Assembly: GCA_016617785.1 (NCBI GenBank)
Contig: JADILM010000005.1
Location: forward strand, 1,817,795-1,881,794
From: Sporobolomyces roseus
Lineage: Eukaryota; Basidiomycota; Microbotryomycetes; Sporidiobolales; Sporidiobolaceae
Direction: 5' to 3'
Length of the DNA: 64,000 nt
In this document: piece after piece, positions 9,844 to 20,764 of the stretch
Layout: each line of letters opens with the position of its first letter
Position numbering within the stretch: the first letter of the stretch is position 1
Notes under the pieces: model-generated
Told to the model about the DNA's origin: nothing
What the model saw: the letters and a program-made list of their open reading frames with translations, nothing else
The model's database searches: none
Program-made: the position numbers and the translations under genes

Positions 9844-12800
9844 ATGTCAGGATTCTCACCCGATCAACGACAGAGTCTAAGTGGTAGACTTTCTCGGATC
9901 AGTAATTCATTCCCCACCGCCAGTGGATCAAGTTCAAGAGATCAACACCAACAGAGACCTCAATCCTCTCAAGGGAATCGTTCACCTTCGGTAGATTCTA
10001 GTCAATCATTACGTGGTGGTGGTGGTGGTAGTGGATCAAAGAGGTATTCAATGGATGCTCAACAACAATTGGATCCTACAGCTTTTGGTGAGTTATATCT
10101 TGGACTTTTGAGACTTGCCCCCCCCCTTTCTCCCCTCGTTCGACTCCTTTCGATATCGATCGCTGACTACTCTACGTCTCATTAGGTATCTTGAATGGAA
10201 CTGTTGGAGGTGACTTGAATCCTGAATTTACGGAGAATGAGTTTGAAGCTGACTTGTCCGTTGCGAAACTTCTTTATTCTCCTTGAATCGACAGCATCAT
10301 ACGGACCATTCCCACAATCCTTTGGACCTCGACGTAACTCTGCCATTACTCAAGCACACCGATCCTCTTCTTCAATGGGACTCGACCCTCCAGTCCTCCC
10401 TTACACTTCTCAATCCGAAAATTCCTCCCTCGACGAACTCGAACCCGTACCGAAAACTTCTTCGACTCAATCGATCCCTCGACTCGAAGGGAGGATGGCA
10501 GGGGGTGCAGCATCGACCGGATTGTTGTGGGAGAAGGAACCGGATGATTTCTTGCACAGTTATGATCCCGAATTGGAAAAGATGATGGATAGGCAGATTA
10601 GTAGCAAGTTTAGTTGGATCGCTTTCATCAATACCGCTTCTTTGATCATTGTTATCGTCGTTATCATTGGGTTGTTTGCTGGGTGAGTTTCCTGACTTTT
10701 TCGAGGTCCACGACGTGACTGATTCTTGTTTGAGAACAGATGGCCAATCTATCGATTCGTACGTCGAAGCGGTCTGAAACACGAGATCGTACTCGATACT
10801 GACGTGCCCTTTTTTCCTTCCCACGTACAGGCGATCAAAGGAGGTTTCCCCATGTCCGCAACGACTCTCCTCTCAAATTCTTCCGGACAAGTCCCCATGA
10901 TCCCAGGTCTCCCCGGTCTCATCGACAAGGATACACCTCAAGAAGCTTACACTCGTACTGGATTCGATGGAGAAACTTATAATTTGGTGTTTTCGGATGA
11001 GGTGAGCTTTCCTTGATCGTTTTAGCCAACATTCACCCGCTGAGCTAAACTTCTCCTTGAATGCACACAGTTTGAACAAGAGGGACGAACGTTCTGGCCT
11101 GGAGATGATCCGTTCTGGGAAGCTGTCGATGTGAGTCCCTTCTCTTTTCGTGTCGTTCGATACTTTTCGCTGATTTCACTTTCTCTCTATTAGATTCACT
11201 ACTGGCAAACAACAGGTACGCTCTCCTCGAGACCCTCTGAGAGTGTCCACTGACTTGTTTGTGCAGATCTCGAGTACTACGACCCCGACGCGATTACGAC
11301 GAAAGACGGAAATCTCGAAATTACGCTCACTCAAGAACCTATCAACGGTCTCAACTTCCGCTCGGGAATGCTTCAGTCGTAAGTCTAGACGTCTCTCGCA
11401 TTTGTGGAACGATGTTCGTAAAGAGGGAGAGGGAGAGGAAACTGACTTGCGATTCGTTCTTTCGTTCTTTCGTTTGGTCGTTTTCAGATGGAACAAGTTC
11501 TGTTTCAGCGGAGGATATCTCGAAGTCAACCTCTCACTACCTGGAGAACCCACTGCTCAAGGTTTCTGGCCAGGAGTGTGGACAATGGGTGAGTTTCACA
11601 TCAGAACTGTTCTCTCGCCCATCAACCGACATTTCACTTGAACTCGATCATAGGCAATCTCGGTCGAGCTGGTTACGGAGGATCAAATGACGGTGTTTGG
11701 CCTTACTCCTACGACGAATGCGACGTAGGAACTCTACCGAATCAAACGTATGTCCAAAACGTTTTCGCTTTCTTCGTCGAAACTCATCGATGTTTCTGCG
11801 TGTAGGAATTCCGATGGACGAACTCCTACTGCTGCTCGAACGTCTGGATCTCGAGATTACGGAGGATCGCTTTCTTACGTAAGTTTGGTCTGTCGATTTC
11901 GTTCTCTCGCAAAAACTCATCACTTTCGATCTTTCCCTCTAGCTTTCCGGCCAACGCTTCTCTGCCTGCACTTGTCAAGCCGATGCTAGTGAGCACCCTG
12001 GACCGAATGTCCGCACCGGTAGGGGCGCGCCTGAAAGTACGTCAAGTTCTCGAGTGGATCGCTGCGTTTCCGAACTAATAACGTTTCTTGCTCCCTTTTT
12101 CTATTCGACGCATTGGAGGGCGCCATCTGGAGCGACGGTGCGTCTCTGCGTCCCTCTACATATCCACTGAGCTGATTGAACTCTTTTTCCGCAGGTCGCA
12201 CGAGTTCCGCGTCTCAAGTTCGACTTTTTTGACTTTTGAGCCTGCTTCGCTTCGTCCTGACTCCTCCATACTCTCTGCTGTCCACAGTCCATCCAACTGG
12301 CCCCATTCACCAACGGGTACAATTGGCTTAATGTGACTCCTCACATCGAGACCAACGACGCTCAGTGGGTGATCAAACAAAGTAAGTTTCTCCTTTTGCG
12401 ATTTCCTGGCTTAGCTCACACTTCCTCTGTTCTCGTAGATCAATGGCACGGATCTGTGTACCAAGAATCGATGAGTCTCGAGGTGCAAGGCGACAACACT
12501 TCTTTTGAAGGGCGAGGCTGGACTTCTTACGGATTCGAATACGAACCTTCTGAAGGAAAGACCGGATCTATCCAATGGGCTATCAACGGTACTGAAACGT
12601 GGAAGATCTACGACACTGCTTTCGGTCCCTCAGCTGAAGTCGAGATCGGTCAACGAAAAGTCAGTGTCGAGCCGATGAGCATCAACCTGAACTTGGCGAT
12701 GAGTGCGTACATCTCTCCTCTTCATGCCTCATGCGCTTGATTGACTCTCGAATCATCTTCTTTCTGTTCGTAGGTACGAAGGTACGTTTTTCGCAATCTT

Positions 12801-13295
12801 CCCACTTTCGTCTCGACTCTTCGCCAAGCTGTTCAAGCTGACGTCTCCTACCTCTCCTCTCTTGCTCTCGTGCAGTTCCAAGAGCCTGGTGAGTAGCGTC
12901 GTTTCCGCTTCTGGAAACCGCCGAATGAGACTGATTCTTCTTCCATCCTCTCCCTTTTCCTTTCCCTCTTCGTTGCCTGTCCTTCCTTTCCCTCTTCTCC
13001 CTGTTAAGAGTACGGGAAGCTTACGTACCCCGCCACTTTCAGGATAGCCTCTGTTCGAGTCTATCAGAAGGGAGACGCGAACGTAGGATGCGATCCGAGG
13101 AAATATCGTGAGTTTCCCCTCTCGCAAAGCCCTTGTCCCTCTACTGATATCTCCCTTCCCTCCCTTCACTCCGCAGCCACCTCCGATTACATCAACTCGC
13201 ACATGAGTCTCTACACGAACAACAACTTGACGATGTTCTCTCAATCCGAGTTTACGAAACCACGAAACTCTCTCGGCGAGGGAGGCTGCAACTAA
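9844..13295 (+). CDS. KRE6: KRE6/SKN1-type beta-glucan synthesis protein (GH16-like, type II membrane)
   Basis: Twenty exons sum to 684 residues: 9844-10087, 10186-10209, 10295-10682, 10740-10758, 10831-11001, 11071-11130, 11194-11215, 11267-11378, 11488-11588, 11654-11747, 11806-11878, 11943-12036, 12105-12137, 12195-12217, 12288-12381, 12439-12702, 12774-12781, 12876-12888, 13009-13107, 13177-13295. A Ser/Gln/Gly-rich cytoplasmic tail leads to one membrane span ([17 protein letters not shown]), then the lumenal SKN1/GH16 domain: [52 protein letters not shown] with the paired catalytic Glu, [13 protein letters not shown], and the Cys motif [15 protein letters not shown]. Family members are needed for beta-1,6-glucan in the wall. 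Odd points: the intron before the catalytic EID ends in AT instead of AG (12103-12104), and there are exons of 8 and 13 nt. The exon 2 donor (10210) is my best guess. Confidence 0.9.
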
Positions 13296-13620
13296 ACCCC
13301 TCTCTCTCTCTGCTGTATATACCTCCTCTAGCATCTATCCTCTACGTTATACGGACCCTCAGCATCCTATTATTCGAACCTTTCTGTCGATACGCTTTTC
13401 TTCGTCTTTTCCCTCCTCTCTCACTTTTCGTTCGATTTGTTCATTCTCTAATCTTGTTCTCCCCTGTAGCTTCTCTCTGCTTTGTCACTACTCTATGATT
13501 CTGGAAAATAGACACTCTTTCTTCTCGCTCTTTCGTCACGGAGAGATCATTCGTTTCGCTGAGTTCAGTGCATCCCTAAGCGATTCTGCAACCTTACACA
13601 CACGCGCTACTGCAAACTGA
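13296..13620. other. KRE6 3' region
   Basis: T-rich downstream sequence, no gene seen. Confidence 0.4.
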
Positions 13621-13860
13621 AGCTCAATTGATAGCCTCCATACAAGCACACAAGGCGGTAACTACCGCTGGATGCGAACGAGCTACGACTTCGCTCAAAA
13701 ATCGTATGATCTCGCGAGTACTGTGCGAAGCGTAACTCCTGCTGTAAGGCGTGTCATCGAAGCGGTAGTGGTTGATCAATGAAAGGTGGATGAGGATCTT
13801 GTGACGGAAGGAGCTGAGCCACTTCTCGTAATGCTGAAATTTGTTACAGATCAAGCAGTA
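13621..13860 (-). pseudogene. C-terminal fragment of another MYND-family copy
   Basis: Just downstream of copy C and on the same strand, about 70 codons read WLSSFRHKILIHLSLINHY...REIIRFLSEVVARSHP before a stop at 13624. This matches the end of copy D (WWSTFHHLHVHLVCILYQQ...RLIRYLREVVALTHE) and copy B (LAQFLREVVAVTHP). No zinc finger or upstream exon belongs to it. It is most simply a leftover of a tandem duplicate deleted through its middle, or the original tail of copy C displaced by a frameshift. Confidence 0.55.
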
Positions 13861-13943
13861 CACGAGCGATTCTCCCTGCCCCTCTGCAAGATCTGCGATC
13901 CCATTCAAGCTCTCCTGCCCATTAAATCCTCTCAGACATCTTC

Positions 13944-14874
13944 CTACGCCTTTTCGTACTTGATCAACAGATGACTGATCTTGTCGGCCAGGTCGGGATG
14001 AGTCGCCTTGATTTCTTCTTCGCACAACTTGAGTATACTCCTTCTTGACCAACTCATACATCTCCAAAGCCCTTCATCAAAACCTGCTGCTCTGAAGTGC
14101 CTGTTCAAAAGTGCTACGTAGCGAAGGTGCTCGTGTTGAAAGCGAGTCCACCATGAGGCGAAAGTCGGGGAAGAGGGAAGATCTGCTTGGAAGTTGATTT
14201 GGGTGAGGGCAATGTAATTGAAAGGGTTCAAAAGTATCGCTTGGTGATCGGTAGCAGCCATTGGCTCTCCTGCATATCTCTGTGTTTCGAATCGGTTTTT
14301 CAATGCCGATGCACGAAGTTGTACGATCTTCTGAGTGTCTGAAAGTGTGAGAGGTCGATTCTCCAAAGACGACTCTTGTAGACGTTCTAAAGCTTGCTGT
14401 CAAGCGCGAAAAGCAGCGCTTTGAGCGGTTTCGAACGGTAAACGAGAGGCGACGCAGACTCACCTTGAAAAGCCCGACACGCTTCTCCGGCGGTGCAGCA
14501 TTCTTCTCGAATAATGAATCCAGCCAGCAGCTACTTTGAACGCCGTTGATGACGGTTGTGGCGTAGGGCTTTTGCGAGATTTCGAGCATGTCCTCAACTT
14601 CCTCCGGGGAAAATCGAGGCCACGAGTAGGGAGTTGAGCGGACACCGCAAACTCGCTTGTGTACAAACCAGATCTGTATATCTCGATCGTCAGCGATATA
14701 TGCGTAGCGAATGGGAAGAGGCAAGCTAACCAATTTCTGATGCTCGATCGAGCAAAAAAACATCCAATTGGTCCCACTCGACGCGCATGAGCTGCAACGT
14801 TTCGTAGTGATACTTCCACATACTACACATTCGCCCGAGTCAATTTGAGCTGAAGGAGAAGTCGAAGTAGACAT
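13944..14874 (-). CDS. MYND-type zinc-finger protein, paralogue C
   Basis: Three exons on the minus strand (14731-14874, 14464-14673, 13944-14396) give 268 residues with both introns in phase 0, exactly as in copies A, B and D. The finger reads CVVCGSITTKRCSSC, then FFCSIEHQ, then after the first intron IWFVHKRVCG. The C-terminal region contains NPFNYIALTQ and WWTRFQHEHLRYVALLNRH, the most conserved block outside the finger. The end (KATHPDLADKISHLLIKYEKA) lines up with EVVALTHE...ALIKMV of copy D. Exon 1 is 144 nt, the same as in copy B. The role is unknown; a protein-protein adaptor is plausible for a MYND finger. Confidence 0.75.
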
Positions 14875-15540
14875 GACTGGAGAGGGGAAAGGAAGAGTGG
14901 AGAAGAAAAATCTAACTAATGTCCCAAGAGCTGGTCAGCGAAGGCTTCACTCCAAGAGATGGAAATAAGCTTACTTCTGCTGTGACTAGTAGCTCGCTAC
15001 AATCGAGTTGAGGAGAGGGAGAAGCGACTCGAGATGACGAAGTTGATTGATCTGAAAGAGAGCGAGGACGGCGTGGAGCTAGCTTGAACTTCGTACAGTC
15101 AGAGTTGTGAGTTTTTTGATACTGTTCTGAGTGGCACAGAGTCGTTCGAGTGAGGTTGAGGCGTTTCTGAGGAAGTGAGGAGAGTGAAGAAGCGAGAGCG
15201 CTTTTTCGCACCATCCAACGTTAAGTATCCAAATACACCAAGCTGCAAAGATCTCACTCCGAGGCAGATCAGATCAGCTTCGGAGAGTGAAAATGTAACT
15301 TTCGAAATTGTCGATTTTTCTCTCTCGCGAAGTTGCGAAAAGTCAGAGGCGACTTGCGATGCTCTCAATGGCCTCACTTACCGGAGATTGACAGCGAGAT
15401 TGAGCGACGAGGCGGATCGAGACGGATTGCCAGGATAAAGAGGAGTGTTACAACGACAAAGGTTCAAATTCCCACAAAGATTACAACAAGATAATCCTAA
15501 CGACACAAACTGGACCCGTACCCTCCTCGTACCCTACCCT
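14875..15540. other. Upstream region of copy C and 3' region of copy D
   Basis: No gene seen; short open stretches are Ser/Arg-rich without motifs. Confidence 0.35.
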
Positions 15541-16428
15541 TCATACCATCTTGATCAATGCCTCCGCCTCCGCTTCATGAGTCAGCGCGACGACCTCTCG
15601 CAAGTAGCGAATGAGTCGACCTGCAGTGTATTCGATGTACTCCTCCGTCTGAGCGAGTCGAGCTTGATCTCCCGGAGGTATCGTACACTGCTGATACAGG
15701 ATACAAACGAGGTGAACATGTAAGTGATGGAATGTCGACCACCATGATTTGTATTTGAGGGAGTTCCGAGAGATGTTTGGGAGAACTAGTTCTTCAGAAG
15801 CGATCAAGTAGTTGAAAGGATTTTCGGCGATGAGGCAGTTGACGATATCATCTGAGGATTGACCGCGATGTTGGAGAGATAGGTAACGGATTTGATGGGC
15901 TGAATCGCGGAGAAATGACAAGTCCTCTTGAGTTTTGTCTAGTTCTAGACGGCGCTGCGAGCGCGTGCAATAAAGAAACGTCAGTCAGAGACAGTCGCGA
16001 GTGAGTGTTAGCGAGGTAGACGTACTCGTAGCAGGAAAGGTCGAGGATCGAAACTATTCGGAGGTGGTCCAGATCCCATCAATCCGAGCCATCCTGGTAT
16101 CCCCACCTCGCTCAACCACGTTGCACCTACTTCAGTCTGACCTTCTCGAATGATATCGTCGATCTCTCCCCTCGTAAAGTTTGGCCACAACAAGGATTTG
16201 ATCTTTTCCCACAAACTCGTTTATGCATTACCCATATCTGGAAGCGTCGATTCAAGTAAGCTCCGGTTACACTTCAGGCTGGTAGATGAGCGAGCTCACG
16301 AATCGCTGGTGCTCCTTTGAACAGAAATAAATCCAATCGCAACCATTCTCGGAACAAGCTGAACAACGTGTGTAAGAGTCCATCCCGCATACTACGCACT
16401 TGCCCGGGGCGAGTGAGGGGTTCGACAT
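15541..16428 (-). pseudogene. MYND-type zinc-finger protein, paralogue D (one-base frameshift)
   Basis: Exons on the minus strand: 16300-16428 (CVVCGMDSYTRCSAC, YFCSKEHQRF), 16026-16237 and 15541-15954. Exon 2 begins IWVMHKRVCGKRSNP in the expected frame, but the following LLWPNFTRGEIDDII continues in another frame. Where copies A, B and C have six bases between the Pro codon and the Trp codon, D has five (near 16195-16200), so one base is missing and total exon length is one short of whole codons. Exon 3 (NPFNYLIASEE, WWSTFHHLHVHLV, RYLREVVALTHE) is otherwise well preserved, implying recent loss or a sequencing slip. If real, the product stops shortly after the finger. Confidence 0.7.
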
Positions 16429-16826
16429 GCCGAGAGGCTGATGCGCTTCAAAGGTAGGGGATCGAGGGGAACGAAGGGGAGAAGAGCGGCTGCAAACGTC
16501 TTTGCAAGAGGGTTAAGAGGACCCCATCTGGTTATTGATGGTCTAGTATGACTCACAGAGTGGTAGCTAGGAAGCTCAAGAGTTCTCTGAGCGAGCCACA
16601 AGCGATGCGAGATCAGTAAGTTGATCGAGGTGGGAAAGAGCGAGGAAAGAGTCAGATCGATCGTAGTTGATTCTAGCAGTATTCGAGCTTGACCTTCTGG
16701 TATTCGAGTGTATCACAAGCGATTCAGCGAAGTCGAGAGAGGTGGAGGAAGCTAACCTTTTCAGAGCGATTTCTCTCCCTTCTCCACATCACTTTAATTC
16801 TCAAGCTACCCTCCGACCCAACCAGA
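16429..16826. promoter_or_regulatory. Divergent upstream region of MYND copy D and the TRAX-like gene
   Basis: No gene seen; spans two opposite starts. Confidence 0.35.
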
Positions 16827-17993
16827 ATGGCAGAAAGCACCTCCAGTAACGCACCTAGCGCCAAGAGACCTCGCTCCGTAGCCTTGATGGATCAATTCTC
16901 TACTTTCCGACTCGAACTCGATCAATCTCAAGCACAACGCGAGCGGATAGTCAAGATCTCACGAGATATCACTGCGTTATCCAAACAGATGATCTTTGCG
17001 TTACATCGAGTCGCGAGTGGGAAACCTTGGGAATCGGTCAAGAAAGAAGTAGAGGGGAAAATGGAACAACTAAGAGCGTTGTTCGCAAAGGTGAGGGATG
17101 AAGTCAAAGGTGGTGATTTCTGGAGGTGCGTTTGATTCATACTCCCAAAGAAAAGATATTTGGGCTGACTTTCGGAGATTGAATGTTTCGCAGATATGAA
17201 CGATCAATCTCTCCGGGACTACAGGAATACGTTCGTTGAGACTCCTATCTATCCTGACTCGTCGAATCAAGCTGATCGGAAGAAGTCGTCCAACGAACAG
17301 CTCGAAGGATTCACATTCTATCACTACCTCCAATTCCGAACTCTCCCCACTCTCGAACAAGCCCAAGCATCCCTCCTCCCTCCGCCTACACCTCCTTCAA
17401 TCGACTCTACATCCGCTCCAACAGAATCCGTGCCCACTCCAGAAGAACCCTACGTTGTCGTTTCAGCCGAAGACTATTTAGGAGGAGTAGCGGATTTGAC
17501 TGGAGAATTGATGAGATTGGCGATTGCGAGTGTTGGGAAGAATTTGAGCTCTTCGTTGAATGAACAGAAGGAAGGGGAAGAAGCCGAGAGCTTTACGGAT
17601 ATCGATAGGATTGGGAGATTGGTTAGGGAGATCAAAGGCGGTACGTTGCGAATTTGTTTGTCCGATTTGCGAGTTCGAAGATTGACTGGAGATGAATGAG
17701 ATGATAGAAATGGACCCTCTAGCACCTTATGCGAGATGGTTGAACAAGAAATTGGTGGTGCTCGATCAATCTTTGGGTAAAATCGAAAATGGTACGCTCT
17801 TTCACGCTCTCCCTCCCACGATTCGACCTTTAAGACTGATCAAATCGACGTTCGTCTAGCTTCTTATAACTTACGGATCCGAGGAGCTGAATACAAAGAT
17901 TCGCCGAAAATGTTGCAAGAACTCGCGAGGAAGATGGCGACGAGTAACGAGGGAGAAGAGAGAGGAGGTGGGAGGATGGAAGTTGTAGCTTGA
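16827..17993 (+). CDS. Translin-associated factor X (TRAX)-like protein
   Basis: Five exons (16827-17125, 17194-17230, 17301-17640, 17708-17791, 17860-17993) give 297 residues, the usual TRAX length. The all-helical translin fold is visible: LDQSQAQRERIVKISRDITALSK at the start, SPGLQEY, FYHYLQFRTL, then the family hallmark DYLGGVADLTGELMRLAI and a final helix SYNLRIRGAEY. TRAX with translin forms the C3PO endoribonuclease that degrades passenger strands and tRNA fragments; catalytic acidic residues sit in the TRAX subunit, and the Glu of DLTGEL is one. A Pro-rich loop with Glu (about residues 130-155) is an insertion. I favour TRAX over translin because of the internal insertion and the VADLTGELMR context. 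Confidence 0.85.
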
Positions 17994-18230
17994 AGCGTCT
18001 TTGCTCGCAACGAAGCCGAGGTTCGAGCAAGAACAACATAAAACGAATTGCAAGACTAAAACGATAAATCGACTGAACATTTTTGTGACCCCTCCTTCCC
18101 CTTCCACAGAGACAGACCCGTACTTGTGTCGACAAAGCATACTGCCACAGGTGATCAGGCAGCGCCCGTTCGCGAGACCGGAGTGTAGGGAGAAGGAAGG
18201 CTCAAAGTGAGATCAAGTTCAGCTGACTGT

Positions 18231-18968
18231 CTAAGGTCGGTCGAACAAGTGTACGTAGCTTACCAAGTCACGGTAGACGAGGGTGATGTCGAAGCGGGCT
18301 GCTGTTTGAGATGAAGTCGATGCTTTCTTCCGTCCTCGAGATCTGAAACCCGTTACGAAAGTGAGCACTCCTCAAATTCGTTCGTTCATCTAGAGACCTT
18401 CGTTGACTTACACTGCTCGGAGGTGAAACCGTGATTCCACACATACTCCATTTCGGCACTGACGACCAACACTTCGAGTTGGTTTTTGCTCTCGCACAAG
18501 ATCTTCGCATTCCGAGGTCCGACCATGACTTGATCACCCGCAGATCTCGTGTCTGATCTCTCGGTAAGCGAACATGCTACCCATTGTTTGGATTTGTGCC
18601 AGTACGAGAAACGCATTTTGACTCCCGGAATATTCAACCTGGAGACTTTGCCTGCTCGAATACAAGTTGACAGAGTCAGTAGCCACAACAATTCACCAGA
18701 GTAGAGGAGTAGGCACAAACCCCGGTCGTTTGTTACTTCGCCAACAAAGACAATGTCTTCCTTTCTGCAATGATAAGGTAGTTCGTAAATCCTGTCAGCT
18801 TGTCTTGAACTTGTGTACCGACATAGCTCATTGAACGCCTTCTCGATGAGGAGAGCGAGCAGCTTGGGGTCGCGCTGTATCAGTACTAACAGAACGATCA
18901 GAAAAGAAACCGGTTAAAGACTGTGAGAAAGAAAAGGAGAGTCAAGGGAGACTTACAATAATGCTCAT
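18231..18968 (-). CDS. AGPR-family protein, copy 1 (divergent)
   Basis: Minus-strand exons 18957-18968 (MSII only), 18721-18874, about 18412-18651 and a last exon ending near 18231. It shares the family layout: a tiny first exon, phase-0 intron, a 50-residue exon 2 (LLALLIEKAFNELCRYTSS...IYELPYHC), phase-1 intron, then exon 3 with LNIPGVKM, WVACS and QVMVGPRNAKIL in place of the usual MAGPRxAGxL. The last exon can be read in two frames depending on which of two overlapping donors is used (18411 or 18413). One ends at 18260; the other ends at 18231 and gives ARFDITLVYRDL, which resembles the family tail (HFEFTAEL), so I chose it. This is the most diverged member and its exon 4 is much shorter than in the others. 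Function unknown. Confidence 0.5.
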
Positions 18969-19420
18969 TATGGCTCGAGCCCTCGGTCGAAGAAAGCTGC
19001 AAGCGAGATCCGCAGTGAAGAAGCCCGAGAGACTCGATAGAAAGCGTTAAGGGAGAAAAGGACCTCGTATCGGGACTTTCACCTCGACTTGTAGGCCGCG
19101 GATTTCTCGGGGGTTGAGAGCATTCGGCTAGTGCGGGGGCGGAGAAGGAACTCGTACGTCATGCCCGCTCAAGCTCAAGTCGACCGAAGGGGAATTTGAG
19201 GGGAAGCAATCAGTTTCGAAAGGTGAATTTGAAGAGACGTAACCGAATGACAACGAGGTTAGGAGGGTAGACTACATTGGTGCAAGAGACAGTCAACTAT
19301 GGTGCTAATCACAAATGAGAAGGAGCCCCGAGAGGACAGAGTAACAAATTAGGGGAGAAATAAGAGAACAACCATCTCAGCTTTCGTAGAGATCACGGTG
19401 TAGTAGACATCAAATGACAG
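18969..19420. other. Upstream region of AGPR copy 1
   Basis: Between two same-strand AGPR genes; no gene seen. Confidence 0.35.
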
Positions 19421-20349
19421 TCACGACTCTAACTTGACGGGAGTTCGAGGTTGAGGGTGGTGAGGGTTGTGCTTTCGATTGAGCTCTGCCGTAAATTCAA
19501 AGTGAATCTTTGTAATCGGATTCTTCCCGTCACCGCGGTAGATCTTGTAGTCTGCGTTATAATTGACAAAGTCGGGAGGATGGAGAGTATATAGGCTTCT
19601 TGGGGGGTTGCCTGCTTGAGCAAGGACGAGCTCACACCGGTACATGATCGAATCCGCTCCCTTCAGATGGAGGACTGAATAATGACAAACCGCGAGCCAA
19701 GAGTCAGTGTAGCCCGAGCGTTAGAGGAAGAGAGTCTACTTGCTCATACTGCTCATCCAGCTACGCCGCTGAAAGTCGTCCATTCCAGGAGACGACGGCT
19801 TGACATTCGAATGAACCCCCTTCTTCCCTACGAAATCGAGGTGTCCCGCCCAGCGAGGTCCGGCCATCTGAGCAAACTTGTAGTGGGGGAATCGATGTAT
19901 ATCGACAAAACGAGGACAAGTAATCCAGGAAGAGATGAGAGGATTCTGCTGGTCGAGACACGCTCGCATTGGGACGGCAGGTATCTTGTACTGCCAAATG
20001 TAGCGCTCTTCCCGCTGCTTCGTTGTGGCTATCAGTCAAGACAGCTCATGTAAGCTCATCTCTGTAAGTGGGACAATAGAGACTCTGGACGAACCGCGAT
20101 GGAAGATTCCGCGAACTACACCGGACGGGATCAAATCTTGACGAACACAGTGATAAGGCAACTCGTAGACAGGCCATTGATCACCCTTCGTGATCTCACA
20201 GATCCTCGTAAACCCTACTTCGACGAGTTTGGCGACGATTTCAAGCTGGATGATTATCGAGCTTTTGATCAGCTAGAATAAACGACTTTGAGGACGGAAG
20301 AGATTGGGCTCACTGTGTTCTCTGAAGGGGGCGTTTTTAAGTTGAGCAT
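19421..20349 (-). CDS. AGPR-family protein, copy 2
   Basis: Four exons on the minus strand (20314-20349, 20095-20245, 19765-20028, 19421-19674) give 234 residues. Exon 1 is 12 codons (MLNLKTPPSENT). Exon 2 is LEIVAKLVEVGFTRICEIT followed by VYELPYHCVRQDL. Exon 3 has QYKIPAVPMRACL, WITCPRF and QMAGPRWAGHL. Exon 4 ends FEFTAELNRKHNPHHPQPR. The mix of short beta-strand-like blocks ([WY]x[FL]xxPAVPM; VxFxAxL) suggests a compact globular beta-rich domain, but I recognise no known family. No signal peptide or membrane segment is present, so it is probably cytosolic or nuclear. Intron phases 0-1-1 are shared with the other copies. Confidence 0.7.
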
Positions 20350-20764
20350 GAGTAGTGCGGATGAAAGAAGCAAGATGTGAGCAAGCCTATCGTTCGGACT
20401 CCGAAAAAGTCCGCGGTGTACCTGCAGCTCGGCATGGCTGACTCTGCACAGCAACGAGACAGTGTAAGTGTGTTTGAGATAGCAAGACAGTTTGTTAACG
20501 ACGACGAGGAGAAAAGAGAAAGTAGTATATGAAAAGTAGAGAAGGGGGGCGTGTTTACGAGCCGAGAGAGTGTGAGTGAGGTAGAATAGTAAGCGGAGTT
20601 GAAAAAGGGGTAGATATGTAAGGGTATCTTGAAAATGAAGAGAGAGAAAGAATGTGACTTTTGTCGGGGAAGAAAGGACGAAGGAAATATAGTGAGGGAG
20701 GGAGGAAGGAAAGATATCGAGAGAGTTATGACATGGAGCAGATAAGGCAGATAGAGTGATCCAT
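20350..20764. other. Upstream of AGPR copy 2, downstream of CHS7
   Basis: Purine-rich on the plus strand (pyrimidine-rich as read by the minus-strand AGPR gene); no gene seen. Confidence 0.35.

Noticed and set aside
18260..18342. Alternative last exon of AGPR copy 1 ending at 18260
   Set aside because: Possible by splice rules, but the other donor gives a tail resembling the family, so it was kept only as an alternative.
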